A stretch of 64,000 nt of DNA from Litoreibacter albidus (lineage in GTDB: Bacteria > Pseudomonadota > Alphaproteobacteria > Rhodobacterales > Rhodobacteraceae), in assembly GCF_900107015.1 (NCBI RefSeq), contig NZ_FNOI01000001.1, positions 930,907-994,906 of the forward strand, read 5' to 3'. This document shows positions 17,976 to 26,695 of this stretch, in pieces. Made by a program: the position numbers and the translations under genes. The notes under the pieces were generated by a model. It was not told the origin of the DNA and did not search any database. It saw nothing but the letters and a program-made list of their open reading frames with translations. Numbering within the stretch: position 1 is the stretch's first letter; every line of letters begins with the position of its first letter.

Positions 17976-19040
17976 ATGGCAATCATTACGTCTGCCAACA
18001 TGATATTTGTCGGCAATCTCGTAGAAACCGACATCAACGAGGCTGATTACCTAACTGAAAACGCCAGCGCCATTCTTGGCACATATTCTGACTTGGTCAT
18101 GACGTCCGTCACACAAAGCGACGGTGATCATGACGGCGCGATTTACGACGATGAATACAATCCAGGCAATGATTACATTTCCTACGATGCAGGCGCAGGC
18201 GCAACGGCGCAATATGTCGACAGTAGTGTGCTTTACACCGCCACGATCACGTTGGGGGACGGCTCCACAATAGTCGGGGATTTCGTCGTCATTCAGGCCG
18301 CCAACGGCGACACGTTCATCCGTGAGGAATTGGGCGGAACTCAACTGGATAACCTCTCCATCCAATCCATATCACTCGACAGCGTATCCTATGCAAATGG
18401 CGCGGGGTTCAACACATCGGAGAACCTCAGCAACACCGCCGTCGTTTGTTTTGCGACGGGCGTAGAAATCGCCACATTGACCGGATCAGTTCCCGTGGAG
18501 GACCTGCGGTCCGGTGATCTGGTCCACACGATGGACCATGGCTTACAGCCGATCAGATGGGTCCACAGCCGCACGCTACCCTACGCGGGAAAGCACGCCC
18601 CGATCATCTTTAACGCGGGTGTTTTGGCCCCATCGGTGCCCACGCGCCCCATCGCCCTCTCGCCGCAACACCGTGTTTTGTTGCGGTCGCGCATAGCCAA
18701 GCGCATGTTTGGCAAGGACGAGGTATTTGTGAGCGCCAAGACGCTGTTAACGCTGCCGGGCGTCTACCGCGGAGCGCGCTTTATGCCCGTCACCTATCAC
18801 CACTTCGCCTGTGACGCCCATGAAATCATCTTCGCGAATGGCACCCCTGCGGAAACCTTCTACCCAGGTCCGCAGGCGTTAAAAGCACTCCCGCAGAGCG
18901 CGCTGGACGATTTGTTTAACGCCGAGTTTGACACCCCGAACAAGATACTCGCGAGACCATCTCCGCGAGGGCGCCAGCAACGCACCTTGCTTGCGCGACA
19001 TGCGAAAAACAACGTGCCAGTGCAGGTGGCCGCGCCTTAG
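17976..19040 (+). CDS. Hint-domain (Hint_2) protein, probably secreted
   Basis: 354 residues from ATG 17976, preceded by a G-rich SD. Residues 1-155 are acidic, Gly/Asp/Thr-rich and beta-prone. A Hint domain starts at Cys158 (VVCFATGVEIAT) and continues with VEDLRSGDLV, LSPQHRVLL and FACDAHEIIFANG, typical of the Hint_2 family found in Rhodobacterales type I secreted proteins. Inteins and hedgehog proteins share this fold and use the Cys for self-processing; whether cleavage occurs here is unknown. No Sec signal is visible. The C-terminus is basic. It is transcribed opposite to the surrounding frr-pyrH block. A heptapeptide ORF (MAKRKIA) precedes it near 17905-17928. Confidence 0.8.
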   Translation: MAIITSANMIFVGNLVETDINEADYLTENASAILGTYSDLVMTSVTQSDGDHDGAIYDDEYNPGNDYISYDAGAGATAQYVDSSVLYTATITLGDGSTIVGDFVVIQAANGDTFIREELGGTQLDNLSIQSISLDSVSYANGAGFNTSENLSNTAVVCFATGVEIATLTGSVPVEDLRSGDLVHTMDHGLQPIRWVHSRTLPYAGKHAPIIFNAGVLAPSVPTRPIALSPQHRVLLRSRIAKRMFGKDEVFVSAKTLLTLPGVYRGARFMPVTYHHFACDAHEIIFANGTPAETFYPGPQALKALPQSALDDLFNAEFDTPNKILARPSPRGRQQRTLLARHAKNNVPVQVAAP

Positions 19041-19057
19041 CCCACTCTTGGAAATAC

Positions 19058-19782
19058 CTAGCGCCCCCAATCACCGCGCTGCAATTCCACCGTCGTCGGC
19101 AACACGCCAAGCGCGTTCAGCCGCAAGTCGAGCGCTTGCGCACGGGCGATTGCGTCCGCGTCCTTATTTGGCCCAGCCGCAAACCAGAAATCTAGCTGCG
19201 AGGCTAAAAACGTCCCACCCGCCATCGGCTCACAAACCGCTGCTTCCGGCACTTGCGACGGCGCGAGGTCGAACGGCACCCAGCCCAACCATCCGATACC
19301 GGAGCGCTGCTTATCCAGCGGATGATGCTCATCCCTATAAACCGGCCATGCCATCGAGACATGCTGCGGGCGCTGCCACGCAATAACGGCGGCGATAGTC
19401 TCTCGAAAAAGCGAAATATCCGTTCCGTAAGTGGGATGGGGGCCACGGAATTCCAACAACAAGTTCATGACCAAGTGTCCGACCGACCCCAACGGTGAGT
19501 TAAGGCGCATAAGATGTCGGAACTCGAGCTGGGCTCATTGTACGCGCTTGCACTAAAAAACGTCAGATCTGTACGGTCGAGCGCAGAAGGGCCTTTTTCT
19601 AAGTTTTGCTGTTTCGTTCGCTTAATAAAGCCGCTTCGATCATCTCCGATGGTCTGCTCTGCGAACTTCCAACCTCCATAGAACAGGCGCAGCCGACTGA
19701 GTTCAAGTAATAGCTCAAGAAACGCTTTCATACCCTCATCAAAGCCCGCGGAGCTCGGAGACATTAAAAAATTCAACCGCAC
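19058..19782 (-). pseudogene. Imm52-like immunity protein, frameshifted
   Basis: Two overlapping frames together make one immunity-type protein. The first half starts at GTG 19782 (or ATG 19764) with MKAFLELLLELSRLRLFYGG and reads to SSSSDI near 19515. The second half resumes one frame away with RLNSPLGSVGHLVMNLLLEF and continues through GWLGWVPFDLAP to a TAG at 19058. A single-base loss near 19508-19514 would explain the break. The pieces resemble Imm52 proteins, which protect against Tox-REase-5 toxins, and the gene starts one base after the toxin stop. The family call rests on my own pattern recognition. If the sequence is right, full-length immunity is not made. Confidence 0.7.
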
Positions 19783-19783
19783 A

Positions 19784-20380
19784 CTAACCCCTCACCATCG
19801 GTCGCCACTCTGTCTCAACGCCCACAACCCGTGCATCATTCATCAATGAAAGCGCATAAATCATCGGCCATTGATGACTAAATACCCACTTCAATCCAAC
19901 GTCCGGCTGAAAAGGCAAAAGCCTGCCGACTTGCTCACTCGACTGAGTTACGAAGCGAGTAAACGTATTAACTCCCGCTCTGATAGCCCAATCCTTCATT
20001 CTCGGACGATCTCCACCCCAATCATCTTCCAAAAACTCATCATATCCGAATTTTGCCTCCAGCATTACGCAGGGGCCCGGCTCGATCCCGTCCCAACTGT
20101 ACGCCGCAAATTGCCACTCGTTGATGCGACGTTGGTCAGGAAAATGTCCGAGACCGCAGACGAATTGCTGATATGCATACCCGCGTTCCGCGGTGCCACG
20201 CACCGGCCTGTCCTGATCATTTTGGTAGGAAACGGGCTCTGAAGACCCTGTATTTGCGGCGCCACAATCATGACATCCTTCGGTGCAAACGTCATCTTTT
20301 GTATCTGTTTGCACATCAGCCTCGATATTCGCCCCAGTATCCGGCCCCGCATCCACATCTGGCAAATCCACGGACGGCAA
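19784..20380 (-). CDS. Tox-REase-5 domain toxin (T6SS-effector type), start uncertain
   Basis: 198 residues from TTG 20380. Residues 1-45 are Asp/Pro-rich and end in a Cys cluster (CTEGCHDC). Then follows a Tox-REase-5 domain: GYAYQQFVCGLG, EWQFAAYSWDGIEPGPC, and the nuclease-like MLEAKFGYDEFL. The C-terminal strand is WVFSHQWPMIYALSL. Such domains are REase-fold nuclease toxins in T6SS and polymorphic systems. The same frame continues upstream to 20470 with VPLPGAVLEICVGPPAPDLP, a typical N-terminus of these toxins, but a TAA separates it from ATG 20480. Removing one A near 20471 would join them. No PAAR, VgrG or T6SS gene is in the window. Confidence 0.72.
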   Translation of the reverse strand: MPSVDLPDVDAGPDTGANIEADVQTDTKDDVCTEGCHDCGAANTGSSEPVSYQNDQDRPVRGTAERGYAYQQFVCGLGHFPDQRRINEWQFAAYSWDGIEPGPCVMLEAKFGYDEFLEDDWGGDRPRMKDWAIRAGVNTFTRFVTQSSEQVGRLLPFQPDVGLKWVFSHQWPMIYALSLMNDARVVGVETEWRPMVRG

Positions 20381-20504
20381 GTCTGGCCCGATATCGGGAA
20401 TTTCTAGGGGCGGAAGGTCGGGAGCCGGCGGACCTACACAAATTTCTAGGACCGCGCCGGGAAGCGGGACTTAAACACATCGTGCAGCTGCAAGTCCCGC
20501 CATT

Positions 20505-20876
20505 TCACCACCAGACCTCAGAACCGCGATCCGCGTCGGTCAGCATCAGCTTGATACATGCGCATACGTCGCCAAACCGAATGTCGGCCGTACCCGTTTT
20601 CGCGGTCAGGGTCTCGTAGATCGCCGCGTTCCGCCAGAAGTCCGGCGCAAGGCCGCTGTGAATCATGACCCACCGCGCCCTCAAAGTTGGAGACTTCAAT
20701 CCGAAGGACACCGCATTCCTGCGGGCGTATCCGACCGTCTCCGTCAGGTCGGCGTCTTCCACCGCGTTGAAACGGGATGGCCGCCATGCTCTCAGACGCA
20801 GGGCAAATTGATGGTCTTGGTTTTTGTACGCCTATTCGTTAAAGGCGCGCTTCATCTCAGAAGTCAAAGTCAGCAT
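20505..20876 (-). pseudogene. Small T6SS-effector-associated protein, interrupted by in-frame TAG
   Basis: ATG 20876 starts MLTLTSEMKRAFNE, then an in-frame TAG at 20832-20834. The same frame resumes with AYKNQDHQFALRLRAW and continues through VEDADLTETVGYARRN and WVMIHSGLAPDFWRN to a TGA at 20505 (124 codons in all). TAG probably replaces a CAG or GAG codon. The layout recalls the roughly 110-120-residue proteins that accompany VgrG/PAAR effectors; I cannot name the family. A GTG at 20762 might re-initiate a shorter form. It lies 54 bases after pyrH and 24 bases before the toxin ATG. AAGAGA precedes the first ATG. Confidence 0.6.
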
Positions 20877-20930
20877 CGCGGAAAATCTCTTAATTCAATA
20901 CCGCGATGCTTGGCGAGTGCGATCCAACTG

Positions 20931-21656
20931 TCAATCCTCGACGAGTGTATACGTCCCCTCGCCTGCGAGAATGCCCTTGAAACCGCCCGGCTCGTCCAAG
21001 GAGAACACGATGATCGGCAGGTCGTTGTCACGCGCCAGCGCGATGGCAGACGCGTCCATAACGCCGAGGCGCTTTTGCAGCACATCGTCGAAGCTGACTT
21101 TGTCGTAGCGCACCGCGTCGTCGAACTTGGCTGGGTCTTTGTCGTAGACGCCGTCCACCTTGGTGCCTTTGAAGATGGCCTCGCATGACATCTCGTTGGC
21201 ACGCAGGGTCGCCGCGGTGTCGGTCGTGAAATACGGGTTGCCTGTGCCCGCCGCGAAAATGCACACGCGCTTTTTCTCAAGGTGGCGCACGGCGCGGCGG
21301 CGGATGTAGGGCTCCGCGACCTCGTTCATGGTGATCGCAGAGATCACCCGCGTGTGGATGCCCAAGCTTTCCAGCGCACCCTGCATCGCCAAAGCGTTCA
21401 TTACCGTGGCGAGCATACCCATGTAGTCGGCGGTCGTGCGCTCCATCCCTTGGGCGGAGCCTTGCAACCCGCGAAAGATGTTACCGCCGCCGATGACCAT
21501 GCAAATCTCGACGCCCATTTCGTGCACCCGCTGCACCTCACGGGCGATCCGCTCCACGGTTGGCGGGTGAAGCCCGAATCCCTGATCCCCCATCAGGGCC
21601 TCCCCCGAAATTTTCAACATTACGCGATTGTACGTGCTTTTGGGGGCATCAGTCAT
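20931..21656 (-). CDS. pyrH: Uridylate kinase
   Basis: 241 residues from ATG 21656 ([20 protein letters not shown]), with the amino-acid-kinase fold motifs [25 protein letters not shown] and [11 protein letters not shown]. It phosphorylates UMP to UDP and is typically feedback-inhibited by UTP. A longer open frame upstream to 21752 adds a low-quality leader and is rejected. It is normally co-transcribed with frr; here an accessory cassette follows directly, on the same strand. Confidence 0.95.
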   Translation of the reverse strand: MTDAPKSTYNRVMLKISGEALMGDQGFGLHPPTVERIAREVQRVHEMGVEICMVIGGGNIFRGLQGSAQGMERTTADYMGMLATVMNALAMQGALESLGIHTRVISAITMNEVAEPYIRRRAVRHLEKKRVCIFAAGTGNPYFTTDTAATLRANEMSCEAIFKGTKVDGVYDKDPAKFDDAVRYDKVSFDDVLQKRLGVMDASAIALARDNDLPIIVFSLDEPGGFKGILAGEGTYTLVED

Positions 21657-21790
21657 CTGGGGCGGCCTTTTCTGGGTGCTGCTTGAGCAGTTGCAAAGTG
21701 GTGGCAAAATGTCGGAAAACCCAGCAAGATTCAACGGCCAAGCGACGGCCACCCGCTTTAATCGGTTAATTACTGGAAACCCGCCAAGCT

Positions 21791-22669
21791 ATGCAGTCAT
21801 TGCTCAAAACCATAGGGTCGGATCAGCCTGTCCTGATCGCGGGCCCAACGGCGTCCGGCAAGTCGTCTTTGGCGTTGCACATCGCCACCACCTTGGGCGG
21901 CACAGTGATTAACGCGGATGCGTTGCAGGTGTTCGACTGCTGGCAGTTGTTGTCCGCGCGCCCTGACGCGTCGGAGCTGGCGATGGCACCGCACGCACTC
22001 TACGGGCACGTGCCCTACCGCGAGGCTTACTCGACCGGACACTGGCTGCGCGACGTCACGGCGCTGCTGGGTAGGGTTTCGCGCCCGATCATCGTCGGCG
22101 GCACCGGTTTGAACTTCACGGCGCTGACCCAAGGATTGGCCGATATCCCAATGATTCCTGACGCTGTGCGCGCGGAGGCCGAGAAACTGTCGCGCGAAGA
22201 CATGCTTGCCACACTGGATCCAGAGACCACCGCACGCATCGACGTCCTGAACCGCGCGCGGGTACAACGCGCGTGGGAAGTTCTGCGCGCAACGGGGCGC
22301 TCCATAACGGCGTGGCAGGCCGAGACCCCGCCACCAACGCTGCGCCGCGAGGACTGCGCCGCCTTCGTGATGAACGCCCCCGTGCCGTGGCTGGACGACC
22401 GCATCACGCGGCGGTTTGACCAAATGTTGGCGCAGGGCGCACTTGAGGAGGTCCGCGCGTTGCAAGACGACTGGGACATCCAGCGCCCCTCCGCCAAGGC
22501 AATCGGCGGACCTGAGCTTATGGCGCATCTAAACGGCGAAATTTCGCTTGGGGAGGCGCGGACCCGCTCAATCATCGCTTCACGCCAATATGCCAAGCGC
22601 CAACGCACGTGGTTCAAGGGCCGTATGAAGGACTGGACGCAGGTATCCGCCGATGCGTTGACGCACTGA
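21791..22669 (+). CDS. miaA: tRNA dimethylallyltransferase
   Basis: 292 residues. The Walker A-like GPTASGKS is at residues 18-25, and DALQVF and VGGTGLNF are conserved family loops. The C-terminal [10 protein letters not shown] contacts the tRNA. MiaA adds a dimethylallyl group to A37 of tRNAs reading UNN codons. It is divergent from pyrH with a 134-base gap. The ORF starts at ATG 21791; no strong SD was seen. Confidence 0.94.
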   Translation: MQSLLKTIGSDQPVLIAGPTASGKSSLALHIATTLGGTVINADALQVFDCWQLLSARPDASELAMAPHALYGHVPYREAYSTGHWLRDVTALLGRVSRPIIVGGTGLNFTALTQGLADIPMIPDAVRAEAEKLSREDMLATLDPETTARIDVLNRARVQRAWEVLRATGRSITAWQAETPPPTLRREDCAAFVMNAPVPWLDDRITRRFDQMLAQGALEEVRALQDDWDIQRPSAKAIGGPELMAHLNGEISLGEARTRSIIASRQYAKRQRTWFKGRMKDWTQVSADALTH

Positions 22670-22774
22670 CACATTATTGCCGCAATTGCGCATTTGACAG
22701 TTTCAAGCCGCGCCAATTACTAATTTGTTCGTCTACACTTACCCATCAGCACACCCGTAATCGCAGGACATTTC

Positions 22775-23557
22775 ATGACCCGCCACACTCTACCCTACGT
22801 TGAAACGCTTGCGACCCACCAGCGATCCGAGGCTTGGCGCACCGACGCAGCCCAATCACTCGACCACCCGATTTTGTTCTGGATCACCCGTGGCCAAGGC
22901 CGCGTTATGGTGGATTGCCGGATGCGCGGCATTGGGCCGAACACGGCTGTCTTCATTCCGCCGAACACCCTGTTCAGCTATGAGATGTTCGCCAGTCCGC
23001 AGGGTATGGTCGTCTCCCTGCCCCGCGACGACACCGCTGGCCTGCCCCGCCGCCCTGCACTGCTGAAGGCCACCACCATTCAATCGCAAAGCGAGATTTC
23101 CGGTCTCATCGACGCGCTGTCGCGTGAATTGGGGGAGCTGCGCACGGGTCAGCGCCGCGCCGTGATGGCCTATGCAATGATGCTGGGCGTCTGGCTGGAC
23201 CGCGCGCTGGCAGAGCAACCCCAAAGTGAGCTGGGAAAGTCTGACCGGATGCTGCGCAAGTTTAGCCATGTGGTCAGCATCGGGCACCGTGATGGCAAAT
23301 CACTGGGCGAATTCGCAGCCGACCTGCAAGTGACCCCCACCCATTTGACGCGGCTGACACAGACAGCGGTGGGAAAACCGGCCTCCGCGCTGCTGCAAGA
23401 ACGCGTCATTCAAGCCGCTTGTGAGGCGCTTTTGCACACGGACCGCCCCGTCCAAGACATCGCGGAAAAGCTGGGCTTCTCCAGCCCCGCATATTTCACG
23501 CGGGCGTTTCAGGCGCACACCGGAAAAAACCCGTCGGCCTTCCGAAAAGCCAAATAA
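22775..23557 (+). CDS. AraC-family transcriptional regulator
   Basis: 260 residues. The N-terminal cupin-like sensor has GRVMVDCRMRGIGPNTAVFIPP, typical of AraC effector domains. The C-terminal 100 residues carry two helix-turn-helix motifs: LGEFAADLQVTPTHLTRL and the family signature VQDIAEKLGFSSPAYFTRAF. The ligand cannot be told from the sequence. It precedes the ABC importer genes by 280 bases on the same strand, so it may regulate them; this is inference from position only. Confidence 0.88.
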   Translation: MTRHTLPYVETLATHQRSEAWRTDAAQSLDHPILFWITRGQGRVMVDCRMRGIGPNTAVFIPPNTLFSYEMFASPQGMVVSLPRDDTAGLPRRPALLKATTIQSQSEISGLIDALSRELGELRTGQRRAVMAYAMMLGVWLDRALAEQPQSELGKSDRMLRKFSHVVSIGHRDGKSLGEFAADLQVTPTHLTRLTQTAVGKPASALLQERVIQAACEALLHTDRPVQDIAEKLGFSSPAYFTRAFQAHTGKNPSAFRKAK

Positions 23558-23837
23558 GCCAGTTTGCGTTATCCAGCGGAACAGCATCGGCCGAGGCGGC
23601 ATAAAAGATAACCTAGCGTAAAGCAAAGATGTCGTTTTTCGACGTTGCGATTGTCGTTTTTGTGCGTCACCCTGACGGTTCAAGCCGTTGACGTCGCCAA
23701 TCGATTGGTGCGCAATGGCATTCTGCGCGTTGAGAAGGGCCGAAAGAGCTCCCTCAACTCGTACCAAGGGTGACTTGACCGACACGGGACACGGTTGAAG
23801 GTAGCCAGTGCAAAGCGAAGTCTTCAGGGAGACACAG
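23558..23837 (+). promoter_or_regulatory. Upstream region of the peptide ABC operon with palindrome
   Basis: The gap between the AraC gene and the binding-protein gene holds a perfect 12-bp palindrome CCAATCGATTGG at 23697-23708, followed by a GCGCA/TGCGC inverted repeat (23710-23728). A regulator could bind here, for example the adjacent AraC protein, but no direct-repeat AraC site is obvious. No convincing sigma-70 promoter was identified. Confidence 0.35.
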
Positions 23838-25511
23838 ATGACAAAACAAACCTTCAACGGCGGACCAGTTCACCGCGCAGTGGACATGTACGCGGCAGAG
23901 CACAAAGCAGGCCTGATGGACCGCCGCGAGTTTCTGACACGTGCAACAATGATGGGCGTCACCGCCACTGCCGCTTATGGCATGATCGGCGCGACACCCG
24001 CCAAAGCCGCCGGACACGCCCAACAGGGCGGCACCCTGCGCATGCAGATGGAGGTCCGCGCACTGAAGGATCCACGCACGTTTGACTGGACCCAGATGGC
24101 CTATTTCACCGCCGGTTGGCTGGAATACATGGTTGAATACAACTCCGATGGCTCCTTTGAGCCGATGCTGCTGGAGTCGTGGGAAATCAACGACGACGCG
24201 ACCGAGTACACACTGAACGTCCGCAAGGGCGTGAAATGGAATAACGGCGACGATTTTACTGCAGATGACGTGGCACGCATGGTCACGGCTTGGTGCGACA
24301 AAAGCGTTGAGGGCAATTCTATGGCGGGCCGCTTCGCCATCCTGATCGACCCTGACACCGACAATGCAATCGAAGGCGCGATCAGCGTCGTGGACAGCCA
24401 CACCGTCAAGCTGGCACTGCCCGCACCTGATATCACGCTGATCGCTGGCATGTCCGATTATCCGGCAGCTGTGTATCACAGCTCCGCCACAGGCACGCCC
24501 GAAGACATGGTGGCCAACCCGATTGGCACAGGCCCCTATAAACCCGAGATGCTGGAAGTCGGCGTGAAAGCCGTCATCGTGCGCAACGAAGGGTTCGACT
24601 GGTGGGGCTATGCCGCTGGCAAAGGCGCGTATCTGGACCGTATCGAATATATTGACTACGGCACCGATCCCGCCGCTTGGGTCGCCGCCGCCGACGCGGA
24701 AGAGGTCGATTGCTTCTACGAGACCGTCGGCGAATTCGTTGATGTCATGGACGGCTTGGGCTGGGAGAAAACCGAGGTGGCCTCTGGTGCGACCATCGCG
24801 ATCCGCCCCAACCAAGAGGCAGAGGATGCTGACGGCGTGAAGCCCTACGCAGATGTTCGGGTCCGCCGCGCAATCGCCATGGCGGTCGACCGTGCGGTCT
24901 GTCTGGAACTTGGCTACGCAGGCCAAGGCCAAGTCGGTGAGAACACCCACGTCGGCCCGATGCACCCCGAATACGCGGACGTGCCGGGGCTGGAGCATGA
25001 TCCGGCTGGCGCAAAAGCCCTGCTCGACGAGGCTGGAATGGCCGACTACGAGTTCGAGTTGATCTCCATCGACGATGACTGGCGCAAGAACACCACTGAC
25101 GCCGTTGGCGCGCAGCTGCGCGACGCAGGGTTCAACATCAAGCGCACGATCATTCCGGGCACGACGTTCTGGAACGATTGGACGAAATACGGATTCTCCT
25201 CCACCAACTGGAACCACCGCCCGCTTGGCGTGCAAACACTTGGCTTGGCCTATCGCTCCGGCGAGGCATGGAACGAATCCGCTTTCTCTAACGCAGAGTT
25301 TGACGCGGCACTGGCGGAGGCAAATTCCATCGCCGACAACGACAAGCGCCGTGTGGTGATGGAGAAGTTGCAGACCATCATGCGCGACGAGGGCGTGACG
25401 CTACAGCCGTACTGGCGCTCCCTCTACCGCCACAACGCAGCGGGTTTTGTGGGGCTGGATATGCACATCGCCTATCTGCCGCAGCTCTATAAGTGGGGCG
25501 TCGCCGCCTAG
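23838..25511 (+). CDS. ABC transporter substrate-binding protein, peptide/nickel family (SBP_bac_5)
   Basis: 557 residues from ATG 23838, chosen because AGGGAG lies six bases upstream; a GTG ten codons earlier lacks an SD. Residues 28-36 (DRREFLTRA) form a twin-arginine signal, followed by a hydrophobic stretch ending ATPAKAAG, so export is probably by Tat. The mature protein has the SBP family 5 features: [33 protein letters not shown] and [11 protein letters not shown]. It binds a peptide or similar solute in the periplasm and delivers it to the two permeases downstream. Substrate is not determinable. A terminator-like hairpin follows. Confidence 0.92.
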   Translation: MTKQTFNGGPVHRAVDMYAAEHKAGLMDRREFLTRATMMGVTATAAYGMIGATPAKAAGHAQQGGTLRMQMEVRALKDPRTFDWTQMAYFTAGWLEYMVEYNSDGSFEPMLLESWEINDDATEYTLNVRKGVKWNNGDDFTADDVARMVTAWCDKSVEGNSMAGRFAILIDPDTDNAIEGAISVVDSHTVKLALPAPDITLIAGMSDYPAAVYHSSATGTPEDMVANPIGTGPYKPEMLEVGVKAVIVRNEGFDWWGYAAGKGAYLDRIEYIDYGTDPAAWVAAADAEEVDCFYETVGEFVDVMDGLGWEKTEVASGATIAIRPNQEAEDADGVKPYADVRVRRAIAMAVDRAVCLELGYAGQGQVGENTHVGPMHPEYADVPGLEHDPAGAKALLDEAGMADYEFELISIDDDWRKNTTDAVGAQLRDAGFNIKRTIIPGTTFWNDWTKYGFSSTNWNHRPLGVQTLGLAYRSGEAWNESAFSNAEFDAALAEANSIADNDKRRVVMEKLQTIMRDEGVTLQPYWRSLYRHNAAGFVGLDMHIAYLPQLYKWGVAA

Positions 25512-25525
25512 GCTGACGCAGGATC

Positions 25526-25560
25526 AGGGCCGCATCACTGGGTGCGGCCCTTTCTTTCTT
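25526..25560 (+). terminator. Hairpin after binding-protein gene (partial terminator)
   Basis: Nine-bp GC-rich arms (25526-25534 and 25543-25551) are followed by a T/C-rich tract. Its position between the binding-protein and permease genes suggests partial termination or mRNA stabilisation, which would give more binding protein than permease. Confidence 0.65.
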
Positions 25561-25645
25561 TATAACCGCGCGGCCAACTCGACTTTGGCTCCAGACGCCC
25601 TAAAGGGCGCACCCGTCGCGGCCAACATATAGGAACCCCGATCGT

Positions 25646-26695
25646 ATGGGACTGTTCATCCTACGGCGTGTAGGCGTGATGCTGCTCACGGCCCTGTGCC
25701 TGACGTTCATCGTGTTTTTCATGACGAACCTGTATCCAAATCTGGAAAAGCTTGCCAAAACCCAAGGCAACTTTCGCATGTCGGATGAGGCTGTCGTCAG
25801 CTACCTGACCCGAGAGGGCTACATGGCCCCCCTGCCCGTCAAATACGGGCGGTGGCTTGGCGTGTTGCCGAACCATGTGTTCACCGATCAAGACGGCAAG
25901 ACCACCGGAAAATGTATCCGCGAGGGCGTCAACACCGCCGAGACCGCGCCGCGCTATTGTGGCGTCTTGCAAGGCGAATGGGGCTATTCATCGGTATTCA
26001 AGGATGACGCAGGTTCAATCATCGCCAAGCGACTGGGGCTGACAGGGTGGCTGGCGCTGCTGGCCTTCGCGGTGATGATCCCCGCCGCGCTGATTATCGG
26101 CGTTCTGGCAGGCATGCGCGAGGGCAGCCGGATGGACAGAACGCTCTCCACCTTCTCCATCGCCTCATCCGCCACGCCGGAATATGTATCCGGTGTGATC
26201 TTCATCGCGGTCTTCACCTCCTCCGCCTTCGGTCTGAAGTGGTTCAAAGGCTCCGCGACATCCGCGATGGAGGATTTTACGTGGGCCAACATCACCCTCC
26301 CTGTCGCCACGATCGCGCTCTACGGCGTGGGTTACATCGCACGGATGACCCGCGCGTCCATGGCGGAGGTCATGACCGCGCAGTACATCCGCACCGCCCG
26401 CCTCAAAGGCGTCAGCTTTGGCAACATCGTGGTGAAACACGCGCTGCGAAACGCGCTGATCGCACCGTTTACCGTCATCATGCTGCAATTCCCGTACCTG
26501 CTGACCGGCGTTGTCATCACCGAAACCTTGTTCAACTACAAAGGCTTCGGCTGGATGCTCGTTCAGGCCGCCTCGAACAACGATATCGACCTTCTGCTCG
26601 GCGGCTCCGTCGTCGCGGTGATCGTCGTTCTCGTAACGCAGCTGATTTCGGACGTCGGCTACGTGTTCCTCAACCCACGCATTAGGATTTCATGA
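25646..26695 (+). CDS. ABC transporter permease, DppB/OppB type
   Basis: 349 residues with six predicted membrane helices. The N-terminal helix (MLLTALCLTFIVFFMTNLYP) is typical of DppB, followed by a long periplasmic loop. The EAA loop near residues 235-265 (ARLKGVSFGNIVVKHALRNA) contacts the ATPase. It forms half of the inner-membrane channel with the next gene, whose ATG overlaps its TGA stop. Confidence 0.92.
   Translation: MGLFILRRVGVMLLTALCLTFIVFFMTNLYPNLEKLAKTQGNFRMSDEAVVSYLTREGYMAPLPVKYGRWLGVLPNHVFTDQDGKTTGKCIREGVNTAETAPRYCGVLQGEWGYSSVFKDDAGSIIAKRLGLTGWLALLAFAVMIPAALIIGVLAGMREGSRMDRTLSTFSIASSATPEYVSGVIFIAVFTSSAFGLKWFKGSATSAMEDFTWANITLPVATIALYGVGYIARMTRASMAEVMTAQYIRTARLKGVSFGNIVVKHALRNALIAPFTVIMLQFPYLLTGVVITETLFNYKGFGWMLVQAASNNDIDLLLGGSVVAVIVVLVTQLISDVGYVFLNPRIRIS

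Noticed and set aside
23754..25235. 493-codon minus-strand frame opposite the binding-protein gene
   Set aside because: High-GC antisense shadow; the plus-strand protein has clear SBP motifs and an SD.
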